Counted from the stretch's first letter, positions 1-9,384 are shown. The stretch is 64,000 nt of DNA from Flavobacterium gelidilacus DSM 15343 (GCF_000422685.1 NZ_KE383904.1:354452-418451), one strand, 5' to 3'. Notes: generated from the sequence alone by a model not told the origin. Made by a program: numbers and translations.

Positions 1-801
1 TCCGCAACTGACCAACAGTTAGTAAATACAATTAATGGAAATGCATTTCTAGTTGATAATAATGACTCAAGTAATACTACAAATTGGATAAATCAAGAAA
101 ATTCATCACCAATCTGTGCTTTAAATGCAGGAACAACACAATCATTTAACGCTGTAACTGTAAGAGACAATATAGACTATACACCTTATGTCTTTGAAAG
201 ATCTTTTTGCGTAAAACAGCCAACTAATTTAATAATTAACTTTACAGCAAGAGGAAATTTACAAGTATACTTTAAGTTGATTAATAATAGCACTAATATA
301 ACATATAGCACTAGTCAAAGTGCTACAGCTAATCTAATGTCTTGGAATGAAACTGTTAATGTTCTGCCTGGAAATTATAGTATTAGAGCATATTTAATTT
401 ATAAGGGTTCTACATTACCAGCATTTTCATTAGTAGGAAATATTAAAACAACTGATAACTCTTTTGTTCTATCAAATAATAAGAATAACTGTTGCGCAAA
501 TAATGTAATAAATTTAATGCTTATAGAAGACAATAGTTGTGATGGTTTTTTTGATTCGAATATCGATAATGTTTTATCTAATAATTTTACAACAGTTTCT
601 CTTTTTGATACTTCTGGAAATTTAATTCTTACTCAACAAATAGAAGGATTTGAAGATGTTTTTTTTGCAGGTTTACCAGACGGAACTTATACAATAAACC
701 TTTCAACTTTACCCTCTGCAGCATCTATTTCTCCTAATAATTTTCAAGTAACTGTTTCAAACAATGAAGTAAAGAATTTTAATATTTTTGTTTGCCCGTA
801 A
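1..801 (+). CDS. C-terminal part of a surface or secreted protein (5' end outside the window)
   Basis: Frame 1 is open from the first base to the TAA at 799-801 (266 codons). The TTG at 277 that could be read as a start lies inside this open frame, so the gene is cut by the window edge. The protein is rich in Asn, Ser and Thr and poor in Lys, typical of exported Bacteroidota proteins. Near residue 180 a Cys-Asp and Asp-Ser-Asn-Ile-Asp segment leads into a beta-rich stretch (SLFDTSGNLI, then GLPDGTYTINL), which resembles an SdrD-B/Cna-B type surface domain. No type IX sorting tail is seen at the end (NIFVCP). It ends only 10 bp from the convergent response regulator at 812, and no terminator hairpin is visible between them. 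Exact role unknown. Confidence 0.75.
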   Translation, partial: SATDQQLVNTINGNAFLVDNNDSSNTTNWINQENSSPICALNAGTTQSFNAVTVRDNIDYTPYVFERSFCVKQPTNLIINFTARGNLQVYFKLINNSTNITYSTSQSATANLMSWNETVNVLPGNYSIRAYLIYKGSTLPAFSLVGNIKTTDNSFVLSNNKNNCCANNVINLMLIEDNSCDGFFDSNIDNVLSNNFTTVSLFDTSGNLILTQQIEGFEDVFFAGLPDGTYTINLSTLPSAASISPNNFQVTVSNNEVKNFNIFVCP

Positions 802-811
802 CAATAGATCA

Positions 812-1450
812 CTATTCAAAGCCATTTTTTATGGCATAAACGGCTAATCCAACTCTAGTTTTGAGCTCTAGTTTTTCAAAAAGACTATCTCTATAATTTT
901 CTATAGTTCTTGGACTACAAAACATTTTTTCCGATATTTCTCTGTAATTCATTTCGGTTACAGTATATTTTAGGAATTCTTTTTCTCTATCCGATAAAAT
1001 AATTTTGCTTTCGGCATCGATATTGTCATCACCAATACTTGTAAATACTTTACTAGCTGCCCATTCAGGAAAATGATGTCCGTTTGAAACTAGTTTTAAT
1101 AAAGCATTTTCTAATTCTGTAGGATGCACATTTTTAAGCATATAACCTTTTGTGCCATTTTTTATCATTTTGATTAAGCTTTGTTCGTCATCTTGCATAC
1201 TTAAAGCCATAATCAATATATTTGGATGATTTTCTTTAAGCCATTTTGCACTCTCAAACCCATTCATAATAGGCATACTTATATCTAATAAAATGATATC
1301 TGGAATTGTATTGGTTTCAAATTTGTCTTGCAAATCTTTACCATTTTCACAAACATAAAGCACTTCAAAAGATTGAAAGTTTGAAATTATGCTGCTTAAT
1401 GCATTTGCAATTAATACATGATCATCAACGATTACAATAGATTTTTTCAT
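812..1450 (-). CDS. NarL/FixJ-type response regulator, cassette 1
   Basis: 212 aa. The receiver domain (about residues 4-120) has the acidic pair D9-D10, phospho-acceptor D56 (ILLDISMP), S84 and K106. The C-terminal LuxR-type helix-turn-helix is at about 150-210 (LSDREKEFLKY ... YREISEKM ... SPRTIENYRDSLFEKL). It is the last gene of a four-gene minus-strand cassette and follows its histidine kinase by one base, so it is the likely DNA-binding output of that kinase. It is clearly paralogous to the regulator at 7981-8622 (same architecture, same PIMNG after the phospho-site, same C-terminal LxxYAIK). Targets are unknown; the divergent operon at 3841-7907 is the natural candidate (inference). 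Confidence 0.93.
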   Translation of the reverse strand: MKKSIVIVDDHVLIANALSSIISNFQSFEVLYVCENGKDLQDKFETNTIPDIILLDISMPIMNGFESAKWLKENHPNILIMALSMQDDEQSLIKMIKNGTKGYMLKNVHPTELENALLKLVSNGHHFPEWAASKVFTSIGDDNIDAESKIILSDREKEFLKYTVTEMNYREISEKMFCSPRTIENYRDSLFEKLELKTRVGLAVYAIKNGFE

Positions 1451-1451
1451 T

Positions 1452-2228
1452 TTAAATTGGTATTTGTATCATAAGATTTGTTCCAAAATTAATTTTACTT
1501 TCTAAATCAAAAGTTCCATTTAAAATTTCGGTTCTTTTTTTCATATTACTTAATCCTATTCCTTTTGATTCAATAGTATTAATATTAAAACCAACTCCAT
1601 CATCTTGTAATTCTAATTGAATAGAATTTTCAGATTTCTTAAGAGAAATGTTGATGATTTTGCATTTAGAATGCTTAATACTGTTTTGTAAAAACTCTTG
1701 TGTAATTCTGAATAAGATGCTTTTTATTTGATAAGAGTCTACAATTATTTTTAACTCATATTTAAAAATTACTTCACATTTTTTTAAATCATTTATTCTT
1801 ACACATTCATTTTCTATAAGGTCAATAATTGAATTGTCTTCAATAGCATCATCAGTTAATGACTTAGATAATTGTCTTAATTCTACTAATGATTGATTAA
1901 TAATACCGCCAATATTTTCAATGTTCTCATTAATGTGGGGAGCTTTGTTTTCAAAGGCCAATTGTTGTGCATAAATGCTAGCTAAAGTTAATTTTTGACC
2001 AATGTTATCATGAATTTCTCTTCCAATATGTTGCATCGTTTGAGTTTGAATTTCAAGTTGGTTGGATAACAACTCTTTTTGATGATTTTCTTCTTGATTT
2101 AAAAGCATAGCATTGTGTTCTTTCTTCTTTAATTTATATTGCTTAATGAATAATATGATGCCTATTAAGAATAAAATAAAAAACAAGTTAAATATTATTA
2201 TTGTAATAATTATTTCGGTTTTCCCCAT
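1452..2228 (-). CDS. Sensor histidine kinase, HisKA_3/NarX-DesK type, cassette 1
   Basis: 258 aa from the ATG at 2228; the frame is open to 2264, but that start would overlap the upstream gene more deeply, and MGKTEII matches the layout of the paralogue. One N-terminal transmembrane helix (about 5-28) is followed by a coiled linker, the phospho-acceptor H73 in GREIHDNIGQKLTLA, and a HATPase domain with N-box QNSIKH (about 181-186), DDGVGF (209-214) and GIGLSNMKKR (223-232). It has no sensory domain of its own. Its start overlaps the 3' end of the polytopic membrane gene upstream by 19 nt, so translational coupling and a shared complex are likely (inference). The partner regulator is the next gene. 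Confidence 0.9.
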   Translation of the reverse strand: MGKTEIIITIIIFNLFFILFLIGIILFIKQYKLKKKEHNAMLLNQEENHQKELLSNQLEIQTQTMQHIGREIHDNIGQKLTLASIYAQQLAFENKAPHINENIENIGGIINQSLVELRQLSKSLTDDAIEDNSIIDLIENECVRINDLKKCEVIFKYELKIIVDSYQIKSILFRITQEFLQNSIKHSKCKIINISLKKSENSIQLELQDDGVGFNINTIESKGIGLSNMKKRTEILNGTFDLESKINFGTNLMIQIPI

Positions 2229-2851
2229 ATAAATGATGCTGCAAATAATAAATACATAATACAATTTGATACTAAGAAATAAATATAATAAATATTCCAG
2301 ATATCTACTTCGTTAGCTATTAAATTGTATAAGCCAAAGAAAGGCAATGTTCCTACATAAAATAACATGACTCCAATATTGATATAAAACATTTTGTTTT
2401 TTGAAAACTCTAAAATGTCATCATTTTTGATTTGTTTTCTAAATTCTACAAACACCAATAGCATCAATAATAAAGTTCCAATTACATAGTTGAAAGAATA
2501 TACAACTTTTAATTTGCTAAAATATAACTCAATAGGTATAAATGACATTGTATACAAAATAATACAACTCCAAAATAGTTTTTTCTTACCTAGTGATTTT
2601 AATGCATATAGCCAATAAAAAAAAACAAATTGGATTGGGATAAGAATATAAGCATAAAAGAATTGTTTTTTAATATTAAAGAAAAAAACTAAATCATCTA
2701 TAAAGTTATCACTAAATGCAATTACAAATAGGTAAAAGGTAAACCATATCCAATAAGTTTTTTTTGTTTTAGAATAAAATGCAAGAGCAATTATGGAAGC
2801 AATTATTTCTATCCATAAAAGGATACATGTTAATTCTGGCTGATATTTCAT
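2210..2851 (-). CDS. Polytopic membrane protein, putative sensor module of cassette 1
   Basis: 213 aa with six or seven hydrophobic segments and short loops; no enzymatic motif recognised. It resembles the protein at 9351-10022 in length, topology and a few conserved spots: YVIG, NKMFYINIGVMLFY against NKMMVFWISIGLLLMY, and a C-terminal SFIWG against GFIWS. In both cassettes it overlaps the start of a histidine kinase that lacks a sensor domain. The simplest reading is a split receptor kinase in which this protein is the membrane-embedded sensing part (inference). It lies 6 bp downstream of the anchored protein at 2858-3556. Confidence 0.75.
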   Translation of the reverse strand: MKYQPELTCILLWIEIIASIIALAFYSKTKKTYWIWFTFYLFVIAFSDNFIDDLVFFFNIKKQFFYAYILIPIQFVFFYWLYALKSLGKKKLFWSCIILYTMSFIPIELYFSKLKVVYSFNYVIGTLLLMLLVFVEFRKQIKNDDILEFSKNKMFYINIGVMLFYVGTLPFFGLYNLIANEVDIWNIYYIYFLVSNCIMYLLFAASFIWGKPK

Positions 2852-2857
2852 AATTTA

Positions 2858-3556
2858 TTATGGATAAAAACCTTCAACTATTGGATCACCTGGTGGTATT
2901 AGATTTCCATGATTCTGCGCTCCAGTAGAAGAAGATGTAGTAGCAGTAGCTTTATTAGTTCCAAGTAATCCAAATGTAGTACTCGTTAAATTAGTGTCTA
3001 AATAATTCTTTTTACCTTTTAATCCTTCACTATAAGTATCTGCATCTAATGGATTAAAATCTACATTACCATCTGCTGTATTTATAGTAGGAATCATAAC
3101 TAAAGTATGCAAATTTCCATAATTTGATTTTAATGGATCTGACATAAAATCTTTTAAATCAGAAAATTTGCTCATTTCATCTTTTTTAGGATAACTAGCA
3201 TAATAAATTCTAACTCCTAACTTATTTGATGAAGTAGGAACAGCATTTTTTCTTGCTTTATTTTCTAATTGATAGATAAATTTTTTCAATGTTTCTAAGT
3301 CGAACCAAATGGAATGGGCGTCATCTGTCATTTCAGATTTAATATATCTTAATTGATTGTCTTTATATCCATCAACCATTTTGTGGATTAAATTCACATT
3401 TAATTGATTCATGTCTTCATTACTATAATCCATACAAATATCTTCTTTTGAAATCGGTATTGTAGGTACAACTTCTCTTGGAGGATATTTATAAACGTAT
3501 GTTGCAAAAGCAATAATTACTCCTAATAATAGCAATCCTAAAATTTTGTTTTTCAT
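2858..3556 (-). CDS. Membrane-anchored extracytoplasmic protein, cassette 1
   Basis: 232 aa. An N-terminal hydrophobic helix (about residues 4-22) has no lipobox cysteine, so it probably acts as an uncleaved anchor. The rest is soluble and predicted to be outside the cytoplasmic membrane. A conserved core of a Trp/Phe-x-Leu-x-x-Leu-Lys-Lys helix followed by GVRIYYASYP (about residue 114-123) is also found in the lipoprotein at 10031-10663 (GIRVYFAAYP). The C-terminus is Ser/Thr-rich and ends with a proline-containing tail (LIPPGDP). It is the first gene of the cassette. Family unrecognised by me; a ligand-binding or signalling accessory role for the downstream split kinase is inference from context. 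Confidence 0.7.
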   Translation of the reverse strand: MKNKILGLLLLGVIIAFATYVYKYPPREVVPTIPISKEDICMDYSNEDMNQLNVNLIHKMVDGYKDNQLRYIKSEMTDDAHSIWFDLETLKKFIYQLENKARKNAVPTSSNKLGVRIYYASYPKKDEMSKFSDLKDFMSDPLKSNYGNLHTLVMIPTINTADGNVDFNPLDADTYSEGLKGKKNYLDTNLTSTTFGLLGTNKATATTSSSTGAQNHGNLIPPGDPIVEGFYP

Positions 3557-3840
3557 ATTGTTAAGTTTTTATAATGATGAAAGTTACATTTTTATTTCAA
3601 TACAAAGAAAAAAAGAAAATGTTTTGCCACTAAAAACTAAGAACCTTTTATCAATACGTTAATCAACCCTAAATATTAGGTTAAAGTATTCTAATAGTTA
3701 AGTTGTATGCTCATTCATTGTTTCTCAATATGTTACGATTTTTGTAAGGTCAAATATAAAAATAATCTAATTATATAGGTAACAAATTATTTTTTCAATT
3801 GATATAGACTAAAATAACAATATTTAAAAACATTAAAATT

Positions 3841-4791
3841 ATGAAAACAATTAAAAATTATTTTACAGGAACAATGGCAAAGGTTATGTTACTCTTATGT
3901 TTAACACTTTCTTTTATAAGTTGTAATGAAGATGAGTTTGAAGTTATTAATGGAATTGAACCAATTCCAACTCCTCAAGCTTTAAAGAATTTATTTGAAG
4001 CAAAAACAGCTTCATTAACGAATGTGATTACTTTTGATGCATCAACTACATTAAATTACACTTCACCTAAAGGCGTGAATTTGAGTATTATAGGTAGTTG
4101 TTTACGAAAAAATGGAAGCCCAGTTACTGGTGAAGTAAAAGTAACCTATGTTGAAATTTTTGATAAAGGAAATATGTTAACTTCTAATAAACCAACTTTA
4201 GCTAATGTAGGAGCTAATAAAGAGTTATTAGAATCTGGAGGAGAGTTTTATATACAAGCCACTCAGGATAACATAAAATTGACACTTACTTGTCCTATTT
4301 CTTTGGATATTCCAACATCATTAACTGGTGGAACAAAAACTGGAATGGAACCTTTTTCTGGCACAATTAATTCTGAAGGAGAATTGTCTTGGGATCAAGC
4401 AATAACTTATGAAATACTAACAGTTGCACAAGCTACAACTCCTATATATGCAGCTATTATTCCGTCTTTCGGATGGTTTAATTGCGATAAATTTTATTCT
4501 ACACCTGGTCCAAAAACAACAATTACAGCAAATGTACCAGCGGGTTATGGAGCAAATTCTGCTGTTTTCTTAGCAGTTAAAACTTTTCCAAATTCATTAG
4601 GAAAATCTTATGGACAATTTCCAGTTGGATTGGATTGTTACTTAATTTTTGTTACAGAAAAAGATGGAATGTTTAGATATGCTATAAAACAACAAATCTT
4701 GACAGAAAATCAGCAAGTGTTTTTCGCTCTATCGGAAACAACTATTGGAACTGCAGATGAATTCACTACAGCAATAAATGCATTGCCTTAA
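3841..4791 (+). CDS. Lipoprotein with beta-rich surface domain
   Basis: 316 aa. The signal peptide ends in the lipobox LSFISC (Cys28), so lipidation and export are predicted. The body is beta-rich, with a segment SIIGSCLRKNGSPVTGEVK ... VTYVEIFDKGNML ... LLESGGEFYI that I recognise as recurrent in Bacteroidota outer-membrane lipoproteins, although no function is assigned to it. It is the first gene of a three-gene plus-strand operon and lies divergent from cassette 1 across a 284-bp intergenic region. The following OmpA-family gene starts 32 bp downstream. Confidence 0.8.
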   Translation: MKTIKNYFTGTMAKVMLLLCLTLSFISCNEDEFEVINGIEPIPTPQALKNLFEAKTASLTNVITFDASTTLNYTSPKGVNLSIIGSCLRKNGSPVTGEVKVTYVEIFDKGNMLTSNKPTLANVGANKELLESGGEFYIQATQDNIKLTLTCPISLDIPTSLTGGTKTGMEPFSGTINSEGELSWDQAITYEILTVAQATTPIYAAIIPSFGWFNCDKFYSTPGPKTTITANVPAGYGANSAVFLAVKTFPNSLGKSYGQFPVGLDCYLIFVTEKDGMFRYAIKQQILTENQQVFFALSETTIGTADEFTTAINALP

Positions 4792-4822
4792 TACTTTACT
4801 TATAACTTTAAAATCATATAAA

Positions 4823-6550
4823 ATGAAAAACTTAAAATATATTATATTAGTATTTTTTGCAATGTGTAATTATACTAATGCACAAACAACACCAATTTCC
4901 GACTCTGGTTTTCAATGGTCAGTTAGAGCTGGATATGATATGCCATCTTTTAAAAACAACACACCTTATATTGATTATAAAGCTGGGCCAGAATTTGGCA
5001 CTTCTTTAGATTATTATTGGAGTTGGTTTGGAATTGGGTTTGATTTTGACTATATCAATAATGGTACTAAAAGTACTTATCCAACAGCTAATCTATTTTC
5101 ATCAAGCGGAGTTCCATTAACGTCTTTTACAATTCAAGAAGATAAAATTACAAGAATGTTTTATGGAATAGGCCCCAATTATAGATACCTATCACCTAGT
5201 AAAAAATTCCAAACGGAATTTAATACACGTATAGGACTTTCTACTATAAAAGGAGGAAAAGTAGCAGTATATGAAACTACTACAGTTCCTAACCAACTAC
5301 TGAACTTTCATGCAGGATATGATTTAAAAAGTTCATTAGCAGCCAAAGCTCAATTAAGATTTACTTATATGTTTAGTCAAGCATTTGGAGTACATGCAGG
5401 AGCATATTATATTAAACATTTTGATGGAACAGAATTGCTTGATTCAACAACAGGTATTTCCACAGGATATCAAAAATTCACAAATAGTACAGCGACAAAT
5501 AATTTTAATTCTTTAAATGGAACTTTTGAAAAAAGATCTGAGCCATGTAATTGTGATGTTTCTTCAATAGGAGTTTTTGCTGGGGTAACATTAAAATTAA
5601 ATAGTAAGCCTAAAGAAGAAGAATGTTGTACAACTTGTCCAATTTATGCATTAGCAGTAACTGCAAGAGATAAATTTACTAATGAATTATTAGCAAATAC
5701 TGATATTGCTGTTAAAAATTTAAATGGAGAAGTTATTAAAACAGGAACAACTAATAGTTTTGGTGTAGTAGTTTTTAATGATATGCTACCAAATGACTAT
5801 GTAATTGAAGGTGAATTATATGACGTAAATATGGAAGGTTCGACAACTTCTATTGGTGAGTTTAAGCCTAAAGAAACTTTGCAAAAAGAGATAATTTATG
5901 GAGATAGAAACTTCATTATTACAGGAAGGGCTTTTGAATGTAATACAACAACTCCAATTTCGGGTATAAACGTTGTTTTAGAGAATAAAGATCTGGCAGT
6001 TAAAAAATCTACCATGACAGATGTACAAGGAAATTTTGTACTACAATTGCCAGCAACAGGGACTTATCAATTATATGGACGAAAAGACAATTATTTCTCT
6101 CAAATTGAAACAGTAAATGGTAGTGATTACAATAGAGATAAAAACTTATTCGTAAAACTAGAAATGTGTGCTGAAAAAGTAGATTGTGGTAAAGGTTTAG
6201 GTCTTAAAAATATTTTATTTGATTTAGATAAATATGAAATAAAAGGTTCTGCCAAAATAGAACTTAATAGATTAGTTCGTTTTATGCTTGATAATCCTAG
6301 TGTAAAAGTTGAGGTTGGTTCACATACAGATTGCCGCTCTAGTCATGCTTATAATGAAACATTATCACAAAACAGAGCAAATGCTTCAGTTGATTATGTT
6401 GTTTCTCAAGGAATTGATAGAAGTAGAATAACAGGTAAAGGTTATGGAGAAACAAGATTATTAAACAGATGTGCTGATGGAGTGGATTGTTCAGAAGCTG
6501 AACATGCAATAAACAGAAGAACAGAGATGAAAGTAATTTGTCCAGAGTAA
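4823..6550 (+). CDS. OmpA-family outer-membrane protein with Cna-B-like repeats
   Basis: 575 aa from the ATG at 4823, which begins a normal signal peptide (MKNLKYIILVFFAMCNYTNAQ, with cleavage after NA). An in-frame ATG at 4778 overlaps the previous gene and is unlikely. N-terminal residues about 25-260 look like an outer-membrane beta-barrel (SVRAGYDMP, alternating aromatic strands). A Cys-rich linker (EECCTTCP) leads into two carboxypeptidase-regulatory/Cna-B-like modules, and then an OmpA peptidoglycan-binding domain at about 460-575 with ILFDLDKYEI, VEVGSHTDCR and the NxxLSQNRA helix. It probably ties the outer membrane to peptidoglycan. It is flanked by two lipoprotein genes in the same operon. 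Confidence 0.88.
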   Translation: MKNLKYIILVFFAMCNYTNAQTTPISDSGFQWSVRAGYDMPSFKNNTPYIDYKAGPEFGTSLDYYWSWFGIGFDFDYINNGTKSTYPTANLFSSSGVPLTSFTIQEDKITRMFYGIGPNYRYLSPSKKFQTEFNTRIGLSTIKGGKVAVYETTTVPNQLLNFHAGYDLKSSLAAKAQLRFTYMFSQAFGVHAGAYYIKHFDGTELLDSTTGISTGYQKFTNSTATNNFNSLNGTFEKRSEPCNCDVSSIGVFAGVTLKLNSKPKEEECCTTCPIYALAVTARDKFTNELLANTDIAVKNLNGEVIKTGTTNSFGVVVFNDMLPNDYVIEGELYDVNMEGSTTSIGEFKPKETLQKEIIYGDRNFIITGRAFECNTTTPISGINVVLENKDLAVKKSTMTDVQGNFVLQLPATGTYQLYGRKDNYFSQIETVNGSDYNRDKNLFVKLEMCAEKVDCGKGLGLKNILFDLDKYEIKGSAKIELNRLVRFMLDNPSVKVEVGSHTDCRSSHAYNETLSQNRANASVDYVVSQGIDRSRITGKGYGETRLLNRCADGVDCSEAEHAINRRTEMKVICPE

Positions 6551-6575
6551 TTTTTAAACAATTAAACGAAATAAA

Positions 6576-7907
6576 ATGAAAAATTTATATAGTAAATATC
6601 CAGTAATAAAATCAATTATATTGGTTTTAATACTAATAGTTTTTGTGTCTTGTAATGACGAAACTTGTGATTATGATGTGCCTTGTATAGAAAATGCACC
6701 AGAAGGATTTATGGTTACAACAAAAGCAAGTATGACTTCAAGTAATATCGTAGGAACAATTTTTGAGACCACAAACAACTCTTTTGCTCCATTGGGTGCA
6801 AATTGGAATGATACAGGATTAGGTGCTGGACAAGTGCAAAATATTCAGCCAAATTTTTGGGATGTCACAAGAATTGGACAAGTATTTGGTATAGCCATTA
6901 AAGGTTCGGATAAAATATTTTTAAGTGCTACAGATGTTTATAACTTAGATTCACCATGGTTTCCTTCTACTTTTGGAACAGCTGGAAGAAGTGGTATTTA
7001 TATTACAGATATCAATACACCAAATACAACAAACAATTTTGTAGGTACTTTAGTTTCTTCTAATGCAAATACAGTTGGAACTGCTTTTATTCCAAATTCA
7101 GGAACTGGTTCGGGAAATAGTATTGGAAATATTGCTTATGATAAAGTAAATGATCAATTATTTGCAACTAATTTAGAAGATGGCAGAATCTATAGAATTG
7201 ATGCAACAACTGGAAATGTAAAAAGTATTTTTGATCCTTTTGTGCTTGATAGTGGATTAGCGGGAATTGCTCCTGTAGGTGAACAATTATGGGGAATTGG
7301 TGTTTTTACATCAAATGGTAAAACAACAGTTTATTTTGCTCGTTCGAATACTAATAAAGAGATTTGGTCAATTGATTTAAATGCTAGTGGCGAATTTGTG
7401 GCGAATGAAATAGGTATAACAAAACTATTTGATGACTCTTCTTCAAGTTCAAAATTAGAAATTGCTATTATTCCAGGTACACAAACTAAAATTACTGATG
7501 TTGCTTTTTCATGTAAAGGTAGAATGTTAATTGCAGAAAGAGGAGCTGCTCACGGTTCACAAATGTTTGAATATGTTAGACCTAGTACTACATGGGTAGC
7601 AGGAAATAGTTTTTATGTAGGAGGATTTAGCGGTCAAAATTCTGCTGGTGGAGTTGACTATGGTTCTAGAGAAAAAAGTGGAGCATTTATAAGTAATGAT
7701 ATTGTTTGGGCTTCTGGAAATTATATGCAGACGTCAACTTCGTCATTGGTTTATGGAGTTCAAGGAATGAGTAGTTCTGGAAATAGTGCCACAGTTAGTA
7801 ATAATTCAAATACTGATATTTACATTGATTTAGATAATAGCACAAATGAAAAAGGAGGTTTAGGAGATGTAGAAATATTTGATTCTAATTGCCCTTGTAA
7901 TAATTAA
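6576..7907 (+). CDS. Lipoprotein with probable beta-propeller fold
   Basis: 443 aa. The signal peptide ends in the lipobox VFVSC (Cys26). The mature part carries repeated segments such as IAYDKVNDQLFATN, GRIYRIDATTGNV and ITDVAFSCKGRMLIAERG, which look like blades of an NHL/WD-type beta-propeller. Cys pairs occur near the N-terminus (DETCDYDVPC) and at the very end (NCPCNN). It is the third gene of the lipoprotein/OmpA operon, starting 25 bp after the OmpA-family gene, and is followed by a strong terminator. An envelope surface complex of the three proteins is a reasonable inference; no enzymatic motif is seen. Confidence 0.8.
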   Translation: MKNLYSKYPVIKSIILVLILIVFVSCNDETCDYDVPCIENAPEGFMVTTKASMTSSNIVGTIFETTNNSFAPLGANWNDTGLGAGQVQNIQPNFWDVTRIGQVFGIAIKGSDKIFLSATDVYNLDSPWFPSTFGTAGRSGIYITDINTPNTTNNFVGTLVSSNANTVGTAFIPNSGTGSGNSIGNIAYDKVNDQLFATNLEDGRIYRIDATTGNVKSIFDPFVLDSGLAGIAPVGEQLWGIGVFTSNGKTTVYFARSNTNKEIWSIDLNASGEFVANEIGITKLFDDSSSSSKLEIAIIPGTQTKITDVAFSCKGRMLIAERGAAHGSQMFEYVRPSTTWVAGNSFYVGGFSGQNSAGGVDYGSREKSGAFISNDIVWASGNYMQTSTSSLVYGVQGMSSSGNSATVSNNSNTDIYIDLDNSTNEKGGLGDVEIFDSNCPCNN

Positions 7908-7940
7908 AAAAATAATAATTTGTTAAGTTAGTTATGTTTG

Positions 7941-7980
7941 AATACCTCAATAAGCTTCATACACTTATTGGGGTATTTTT
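7941..7980 (+). terminator. Intrinsic terminator of the lipoprotein/OmpA operon
   Basis: Inverted repeat with arms at 7941-7954 and 7964-7977 (AATACCTCAATAAG / CTTATTGGGGTATT) and a 9-nt loop, followed by a T-run that continues to 7982. The single non-Watson-Crick position is U-G in plus-strand RNA but an A-C mismatch in minus-strand RNA, so the hairpin is oriented for the plus-strand operon. It sits exactly between the convergent genes ending at 7907 and 7981. Confidence 0.85.
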
Positions 7981-8622
7981 TTAAGGAATATAAATTTTAT
8001 GTTTAATTGCGTAAAGCACTAAACCTATTCTATTTTTTACATTAAGTTTTACAAATAGGTTGTCTCTGTAGCCATCTATTGTTTTGGGACTTAGGTTCAT
8101 TTTATCAGCAACTTCTTTATAAGTTAATTCAGTGCAGATAAGCTTTAAAAATTCAATTTCATTTTCTTTTAAAGTTGCTTCTTCCTGATTTTTTCCAGTA
8201 ACAGAATTCATAAGTGCATCTGTTACGATATTTGAATGATAAACTCCAGTTTCAATTATTCTTAATAAGGCTATTTCTAAAGTTTGTTTGTCAACATCTT
8301 TTAGTAAATAACCTTTCGCACCAGCACGAACCATTTTTAGAATCGTATTTTCGTCTTCCTCAACAGTTAAGGCTAAAACAGCTACTTCAGGATGGTTTTT
8401 GGTTATCCACTCAGTGGTTTCAATACCATTCATAATTGGCATGTTTATGTCCATCAGAACGATTTCAGGAATATTGTTTTTTGATTTAAATTGTTCTACT
8501 AATTCAGCCCCATTTTTACATAAATAACTGACTTTAAATGATTCAAATTTATCAACTATACCAGCAATGGCTTGTGATAATAATGTGTGATCTTCAACAA
8601 GAACTATAGAGTGTTTTTTCAT
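7981..8622 (-). CDS. NarL/FixJ-type response regulator, cassette 2
   Basis: 213 aa. The receiver domain has E10-D11, phospho-acceptor D58 (IVLMDINMP), T86 and K108; the C-terminal LuxR-type HTH lies at about 150-210 (LKENEIEFLKL ... YKEVADKMNL ... SPKTIDGYRDNLFVKL). It is a paralogue of the regulator at 812-1450 and occupies the same last position in its cassette. It follows its kinase by three bases. The recognition helices of the two regulators differ (CSPRTIENYRD against LSPKTIDGYRD), so their DNA targets may be similar but need not be identical. Confidence 0.93.
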   Translation of the reverse strand: MKKHSIVLVEDHTLLSQAIAGIVDKFESFKVSYLCKNGAELVEQFKSKNNIPEIVLMDINMPIMNGIETTEWITKNHPEVAVLALTVEEDENTILKMVRAGAKGYLLKDVDKQTLEIALLRIIETGVYHSNIVTDALMNSVTGKNQEEATLKENEIEFLKLICTELTYKEVADKMNLSPKTIDGYRDNLFVKLNVKNRIGLVLYAIKHKIYIP

Positions 8623-8625
8623 TTT

Positions 8626-9384
8626 TTAAATAAATCGATGGGTAATTGTTAATAATGTTCCTTTATTTTTTTCTGATTCTAATGAAATTTCAGCATTAAT
8701 CAAAGCGCCTCTTTTCTTCATATTATTTAAACCAATTCCACTTGTTGAATTTTGAGAAGCATCAAAGCCAATTCCGTTATCTTTTACTATAATTAGTAAT
8801 TCATAATTAGTAAATTTCATTATCACATTTAAGATAGAAGCTCTTGAATGCTTAATAGTATTAGAAAAAAACTCTTGAAGAATTCTAAAAATAATGATTT
8901 CTGTTTTTGCATCTAAATCTTGATATTCACCTTCAATAACTAAATCTGATTTTATATAATTTAAACGATTAAACCTATCAATTTCTAATTGAATGGCTTG
9001 ATTTAGTTTGATGTTAGCGATAAAATCGGGGTTAATTACTTTAGATAATGCTCTAACTTCATTTAAAATTACAGTTAAATTATCATTTACATCTTTAATA
9101 TTTTCAGGGTTGTCTGAAACACTTTGAAGTTGAATTTTGGCTAAAGTCAATAATTGACCAATATTATCATGAAGTTCCCAGCTTATATTTCTTAAAGTTT
9201 GTTCGCGTATTTCAACTTGAGATTCAGCAATTTCTTTTTCAAATTGTTGTTGTGACTCTACTTGTTTGGATAATAATACATTTTTCTTTTTTTGAAAAAT
9301 AACAAATAGAAAAACCATTATAACACATACGCTAAATAAAATTATAATGGCTAAAAATAATTCCGCTGTTCCTTGCTGCTCCAT
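8626..9384 (-). CDS. Sensor histidine kinase, HisKA_3/NarX-DesK type, cassette 2
   Basis: 252 aa. One transmembrane helix (about 9-31), a coiled-coil linker, phospho-acceptor H72 in WELHDNIGQLLTLA, N-box SNTIKH, DNGIGF and GIGLNNMKKR. No periplasmic sensor domain. It overlaps the upstream polytopic membrane gene by 34 nt, mirroring cassette 1. The partner is the regulator immediately downstream. The kinase core is well conserved relative to cassette 1, while the linker and TM region have diverged. Confidence 0.92.
   Translation of the reverse strand: MEQQGTAELFLAIIILFSVCVIMVFLFVIFQKKKNVLLSKQVESQQQFEKEIAESQVEIREQTLRNISWELHDNIGQLLTLAKIQLQSVSDNPENIKDVNDNLTVILNEVRALSKVINPDFIANIKLNQAIQLEIDRFNRLNYIKSDLVIEGEYQDLDAKTEIIIFRILQEFFSNTIKHSRASILNVIMKFTNYELLIIVKDNGIGFDASQNSTSGIGLNNMKKRGALINAEISLESEKNKGTLLTITHRFI

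Noticed and set aside
812..845. GCCAT/ATGGC hairpin at the end of the first response regulator as a terminator
   Set aside because: Lies inside coding sequence, the stem is only 5 bp and there is no T-run after it.
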